A DNA stretch of 64,000 bases from Brachionus manjavacas. Taxonomy: Eukaryota; Rotifera; Eurotatoria; Ploima; Brachionidae. A program made the position numbers and the translations under genes. Shown piece after piece: positions 59,955 through 64,000 of the stretch. Position 1 is the first letter of the stretch, and every line of letters begins with the position of its first letter. The stretch is from positions 248,001-312,000 of the forward strand of contig JAHQIY010000022.1 in assembly GCA_019054805.1 (NCBI GenBank), in the 5' to 3' direction. Below the pieces are notes generated by a model that worked only from the letters and a program-made list of their open reading frames with translations, had not been told where the DNA came from and searched no databases.

Positions 59955-60163
59955 CAGTAAACTTCTGTTGAGTAAACTTTGACATGTACCATTTGTACAG
60001 CGCAATGAAAGCAAATCATTTCCTTGACTATTTCGTTTACGTTTATTAAACGTATGAAATTAGTTAAACGGTTTAACTAATTTCATTGTTGCTCCACAAT
60101 GGTCACATGAATGATACGAAATAATGCCTATGCGTTCAAATTTGTCACACAATTGAAAATTGT
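59955..60163 (-). pseudogene. Merlin/IS1595-like transposase N-terminal zinc-ribbon fragment
   Basis: Minus strand: MDNFQLCDKFERIGIISYHS, CDHCGATMKLVKPFN, a stop, then SQGNDLLSLRCTNGTCQSLL, NRSLL. The C-x2-C ... C-x4-C zinc ribbon after an F..IGII segment and before a polar S-L-L stretch is the usual N-terminus of Merlin and ISXO2-like transposases. The catalytic core is not present. The assignment rests on the ribbon pattern and is tentative. Confidence 0.45.
60055..60087. repeat. Perfect 33-bp palindrome
   Basis: ATGAAATTAGTTAAAC, one G, then the exact reverse complement. It lies inside the Merlin-like fragment where the coding pattern breaks. Confidence 0.85.
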
Positions 60164-60381
60164 CCATTTATTTTATATTTTGTAATAATTTAAAAATTTT
60201 GAAAAAAAAAGAATTTTTTGTTCAAAAACTGATGACTAATTTTTTCAGTTCAAAAAAAAATTAGCTCACAAAAAAAAGTTCACAAATTTTTGGTGATCTC
60301 AGATCAACATTTAGGGTAGCACCCAATAATAGTTTATTTTAGAATCAACAAAAAGATTCAATTTAAAATTTTTTTATCATA

Positions 60382-61694
60382 CAGTGCTGCTACGATACCT
60401 TGAATTCACCATATTTTACGTAAATTATGGTAAATTCACGATATTTTACCATATTTACCGTAAAATATGGTAATCTAAAAAAGGGTATTTTTCGTAAAAT
60501 AACGATAATTATCGTAAAATACCGATAATTACTGTAAAATTCAGTGAAAAAAAAAATTTCCAAAATTTCTCGAAAAAAAACCGATTTTCATGAAAAAAAA
60601 TTTTTTTTAAATTTTTGAAAAAGGAAAACAAAAAAAATTTTTTTGACAAAAATTGACGTAAATTTCGGTAAATTCTTGTAAAAAAAGGTAAAAAATGGTA
60701 AAAATTCAACAGAAAAGGAAAAATGGATTTTTTATTATTTCATTCAATTTTTTTTCTAAACAAATTAAAATATATAATGTTCAAATATTAATTTTTTATT
60801 GAAAATTAATATTCAAACATTATTTACAAAATAAATTTTATTTTCTTGCTTTTTTTTGCTTTTAAGCTGTCTTGTCCCAAGCTTCTTTGAATGTTGATCC
60901 TTTTGGTATAAATTTTACAAGCCCAGCTTTTTAAAAAAATTTATGTCTAACTTTTGATTTCATTTAAAGCATATTATTTTACTTTTGTTATTAAGCATTT
61001 TAAAAAACTTTGACAGTTGAAAAATGTAAGAAATATATAAATCATCTTAAATATGTAAAAAATATTAAAAAATTTTATTATTTTAATTTAATTAATAATA
61101 AAACATTTATTTAATAAAACATTTCTAGGTTGTTGAGATTGTAAGTGAAAGAAATGGTGACTGGTCAGATAATTAAATTCTGATTGTATATCTTTTTTTT
61201 ATAGAGCTCTTTATAAATGATTTTTGATAATTTTTGTATATAAGAATATAATTTAACATCTTCGTACTTAATATTTTCAAATACTGATTTGGAAAAACAA
61301 ATAATTGACAAATAAATATTAATTTTCATAATTTGTTTAGAAAAAAAATTGAATGAAATAATAAAAAATCCATTTTTCCTTTTCTGTTGAATTTTTACCA
61401 TTTTTTACCTTTTTTTACAAGAATTTACCGAAATTTACGTCAATTTTTGTCAAAAATTTTTTTTTTGTTTTCCTTTTTCAAAAATTCAAAAAAAAAATTT
61501 TATTCATGAAAATCGGTTTTTTTCGAGAAATTTTGGAATTTTTTTTTTTCACTGAATTTTACAGTAATTATCGGTATTTTACGAAAAATACTCTTTTTTA
61601 GATTACCATATTTTACGGTAAATATGGTAAAATATCGTGAATTTACCATAATTTACGTAAAATATGGTGAATTCAAGGTATCGTAGCAGCACTG
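60382..61694. mobile_element. TTTACC-family element, copy 3 (longest, both ends)
   Basis: 1,313 bp between TA dinucleotides. The ends CAGTGCTGCTACGATACC and GTAGCAGCACTG are inverted, and the arms are about 340 bp each and near-perfectly complementary. Within each arm short words alternate: TTTACCATA, GGTAAAT, TTTTACG, ACGATATTTTACC, TTATCGT. The 600-bp interior (GTTGATCCTTTTGG..., GAAATGGTGACTGGTCAG) has no ORF of transposase size. The whole element could fold into a long hairpin. TA flanks suggest a Tc1/mariner-type transposase acting in trans; superfamily is not proven. Confidence 0.75.
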
Positions 61695-61696
61695 TA

Positions 61697-62164
61697 ATTC
61701 AATCTTTACCCATATTTTATGTATGACCCAATTCTTCCTAATTTAGATAGATTCTAGTCTCTTAAATAATCTTCATTAATTAATCTTAGATTAATATTTC
61801 GGTAATTAACCCAAAAAACACGGCACGGCTAAAGGTAAATGTACGGCCATGAATACGGACTGGCAGTCATATTAAATATAAAAAAATTATTTTTTATTTC
61901 ATATTATTATTTATTAAATCTACAATGCCATAGTTTTTCGTTTGTAGATAATTGTCTTTTTTAGTAGATAATTTTATTTTTAAAAAATAGATAATTTAAT
62001 TAACAGATAAATGTTTTTCTCAACAGATATTTGTTTTTTAAATGTAAGATTTTGAAAACTTTGAATTCTAAAACCTAATGAACATTTATTATTGGTTTCT
62101 AATTAATTAATTGATTAACTAAAATTGATTCACCTAAAATTATATAAATTAAATTTGTAATTGA
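61697..62164. other. Intergenic AT-rich DNA
   Basis: No gene seen. AGATAATT/TAGATAATT words recur at 61,945-62,030. Confidence 0.4.
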
Positions 62165-62232
62165 TTTCTGAAGGAGCTTTAGCTCGGTACAGTTAACAAA
62201 TAAATAATTAAATAAATAATAAATAAATATAT
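62165..62232 (+). mobile_element. LINE 3' tail
   Basis: TTCTGAAGGAGCTTTAGCTC then GGTACAGTTAACAAATAAATA and an AAATAAATAAAT run. Same tail family as at 0.95, 17.8 and 33.9 kb; essentially only the tail is present. Confidence 0.65.
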
Positions 62233-62255
62233 ATTCCTCTAAAAACTCTAAAAAT

Positions 62256-62567
62256 ATGGATTTGACTGAATCATCTACATCAGTACTGAATATAAAAAAC
62301 CATTTGAATGATCGTTCCGATGAAATCGACAATGATGCTGAGTTACTTGAAGAAGTAGCTAGTAAACGTGGTAAAATCAAGGTTTATGACGAGTTTACTG
62401 TTTTTTCGAATTATCAAGAATTTGTAGAGTCGTTAGAACAAAGGCAGATTGACAATGTTAGGTGGGCTTCAAAAGACAAACGAAACACAAAAAGTGGACA
62501 AAAGCTATTTAACAAGTGTAAAAATAATGAAGAAGGTGCGAAATCAACAAAAAAAAGTCATAATTGA
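62256..62567 (+). CDS. N-terminal part of a MULE/FLYWCH-type protein
   Basis: An open frame of 103 codons. After an acidic lead (MDLTESSTSVLNIK..., DEIDNDAELLEEV) comes KIKVYDEFTVFSNYQEFVES, LEQRQIDNVRWASKDKRNTK and SGQKLFNKCKNN. This is the start of the WRKY-like/FLYWCH DNA-binding region (Y..F.S..EF...L.......W......TK.G...F..C) that precedes many MULE transposases. The frame ends before the second half of the domain. It may be a truncated transposon copy or a first exon; a donor is not obvious. Confidence 0.4.
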   Translation: MDLTESSTSVLNIKNHLNDRSDEIDNDAELLEEVASKRGKIKVYDEFTVFSNYQEFVESLEQRQIDNVRWASKDKRNTKSGQKLFNKCKNNEEGAKSTKKSHN

Positions 62568-62927
62568 TTTTATATCTTTTTTATATTAATTGTCTTTTTG
62601 CTAAAAATGATTATCTTTTCTAAACAACTTTTATCTATTTTTTTATCTATTTTTATTCAAATAAAATATCTACTAAAAAAAGAAAATTATCTACGACTAG
62701 AAAATATATCCAATCTACAATTGTAAAGATGTAATTTCAAGATTAAAAAAGAAGAAAATTTTAATAAATTTTACCTTGAAGTTATTTTTAGAAAAGTTAA
62801 TGAGAAAAACTCTTATAACTTTGTAATTTTCGTATATATATTAATTGTATTTTTAAATAATAAAATAACTAAAAAAAACTTGAATAAAATCTTAGAAAGA
62901 AAATTATATCTTAATTTACTTTCCGGA
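62568..62927. other. Intergenic AT-rich DNA
   Basis: Reads like the decayed continuation of the preceding element (stops in all frames); nothing else recognised. Confidence 0.35.
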
Positions 62928-63232
62928 ATAAGATATTGAAAAGTATCTTTTAGTTCAATTTTATAGGTGATTGAAAAGTCATCTATCAGGTTACTGAAAA
63001 GTATCCTATCATTAAAAAGTCCTATTGCTTCGTTCTTTGAGGCCCTAGGGACTAGGCGAAAGACTTGGTCATAAATTGACCAACTCAAGCACAGAGTAGT
63101 CTAGTTTTTCCGTATATTGAAAAGTATACAAAAAAGGCACTGAGAAGTGTCATAGGGACCCCTCTTTCGATCGTATATCAATCAAGCAAATCAATAATCG
63201 AAGATCGATTAAAAAACCACTCATCCGTGACG
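62928..63232. repeat. Cluster of short stem-loops, several with a TGAAAAG loop
   Basis: Successive small inverted repeats: AAGATA-TTGAAAAG-TATCTT, AGGTGA-TTGAAAAG-TCATCT, AGGTTA-CTGAAAAG-TATCCT, TTGGTC-ATAAATT-GACCAA, GTATA-TTGAAAAG-TATAC, GGCAC-TGAGAA-GTGTC and ATCCGT-G-ACGGAT. Arms differ while the loop text is kept. No gene was confidently assigned; a 91-codon minus-strand frame overlaps. Confidence 0.6.
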
Positions 63233-63489
63233 GATCATAAACTCACGCGAAGCATTACACAATTATGAAAAAAATAAAGGCTTATATTTTAGCGGATTTT
63301 TAAAATTTTCATAAATAATTGAAAAATATTTTTTTCAATTTTAAAAGCTTTTAACTTTTTTATTTTTTTTTCAAAATTTAAATTAACTAAAACTTTTTAA
63401 AATTTCAAAATTCAAAATTCTCATTGACTAATTTATTTTCTTTTTTAATTTTAAAAATCATTTATTTGATTTTTATTTGATCTTACTAC

Positions 63490-63650
63490 TATTACTCCTA
63501 CTATTTCATTTATCTTAAATTGTTTATGTTAATTTGACGAGAAATTCAGAGCAAAAAAAATAAAAACACAATTTTGTAGAATTTTTTTTTCCCTACAAAT
63601 TTTCGTCAAATTCAATAAATAAACAATTTAAGATAAATGAAATAGTAGTT
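63490..63650. repeat. Hairpin-forming inverted repeat
   Basis: CTATTTCATTTATCTTAAATTG..TTAATTTGACGAG is mirrored by CGTCAAATTCAATAAATAAACAATTTAAGATAAATGAAATAG. The right arm also occurs at 23.1 kb beside a mariner-like end. Confidence 0.65.
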
Positions 63651-64000
63651 TAATAATAAGTCAAATAAAGCTTTGGGAGTAAATACTTCTTTTATTTTTT
63701 TGAATGCATTAAACAAAATAATTAATTTCTAAAATTTTTGCAACCTACTGTATCTCTTAGTTTAGATTTATATTTTCTTAATTTTTCCTGGAAAAAACAT
63801 AAAATAAGACTTTTCTAATATTTTCAAAAAAAAATCAAAATAAAGTAAATAAGCTAAAATAAAATGTAAGGAAATTTAAACCTTAGATAATTATAAATTT
63901 GTCAGGATCCGCTAAGATCTGGTGGTTCGCGGTTATAACACAAATAATAAAGAAAATAATACAAATAATAATTCTAACAATAGCAATAATGATAATTTTA
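63651..64000. other. Mariner-like end and unclassified DNA
   Basis: TTTCTAAAATTTTTGCAACC then TACTGTA at 63,725-63,752 is a degenerate version of the terminal repeat at 23,155-23,182. Beyond it I see no gene; the last 60 bases are rich in AATAATA/AATAACA. Confidence 0.4.

Noticed and set aside
60382-61694. The TTTACC-word arms as a CRISPR-like or satellite array
   Set aside because: Words are irregularly spaced and mirrored between two arms with fixed ends, which is a transposon layout; there are no constant-length spacers.
62813-63088. A 91-codon minus-strand frame as a gene
   Set aside because: It runs through the stem-loop cluster, has no family likeness, and its second half is AT-driven F/I/K/L sequence.
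1-64000. rRNA genes, CRISPR arrays, bacterial operons or a viral insertion
   Set aside because: I saw no rRNA-like conserved stretches, no regular repeat-spacer arrays and no capsid, envelope or integrase-type proteins; genes carry spliceosomal introns.

Overview
This is an AT-rich metazoan window (roughly a quarter G+C by eye). It has short GT-AG introns of about 50-125 bases, chitin-binding peritrophin domains, a muscle myosin heavy chain with very large exons, and a dense load of decayed transposons (LINE, SINE, MULE, Tc1/mariner, pogo-like, Merlin-like and many fold-back elements). The mix fits a small protostome. A monogonont rotifer is my best guess, held with low confidence.

Layout. 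1-9.6 kb is repeat-rich intergenic DNA: LINE 3' ends, a 555-bp fold-back element, a pogo/CENP-B-like remnant, and a TA-flanked family whose arms are packed with short TTTACC/GGTAAA words. 9.6-14 kb is a compact gene cluster: a CIBAR/FAM92 BAR-domain gene (5 exons, +), a five-exon coiled-coil gene on the minus strand that has no long ORF, and a ninjurin gene with a probable GC-AG intron. 14-20.5 kb is again repeats, including a LINE reverse-transcriptase piece and a tandem duplication. 20.5-21.9 kb holds a secreted or surface protein with five chitin-binding type-2 (CBM14) domains. 22-24.7 kb holds Tc1/mariner, SINE and MITE debris.

24.7-55.9 kb is dominated by three almost identical copies of one muscle myosin heavy chain gene. 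Copies A and B lie in direct orientation inside a repeated unit of about 10.9 kb. Copy C is inverted, forming a palindrome with B (arms about 8 kb, loop about 3.3 kb). No copy has an unbroken reading frame as written. Nearly all breaks are length changes in A-runs, they differ between copies, and at every break another copy keeps the normal frame. The agreed sequence is a normal nine-exon gene for about 1,953 residues. This looks like either a very recent local amplification recorded with homopolymer errors, or an assembly artefact. The copied unit carries the same LINE, SINE, MITE and MULE fragments.

56.9-58.3 kb is a coiled-coil gene of unknown function in which a 202-bp stretch of coding sequence occurs twice, almost identically. 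The remainder (58.8-64 kb) holds a CR1-like LINE, a Merlin-like transposase piece with a perfect 33-bp palindrome, the longest TTTACC-family element, the start of a MULE protein directly after a LINE tail, and a cluster of small stem-loops.

The host genes (BAR-domain cilia/membrane protein, ninjurin, peritrophin-like protein, myosin, coiled-coil proteins) do not form an obvious pathway; they are an ordinary eukaryotic neighbourhood separated by mobile-element debris.
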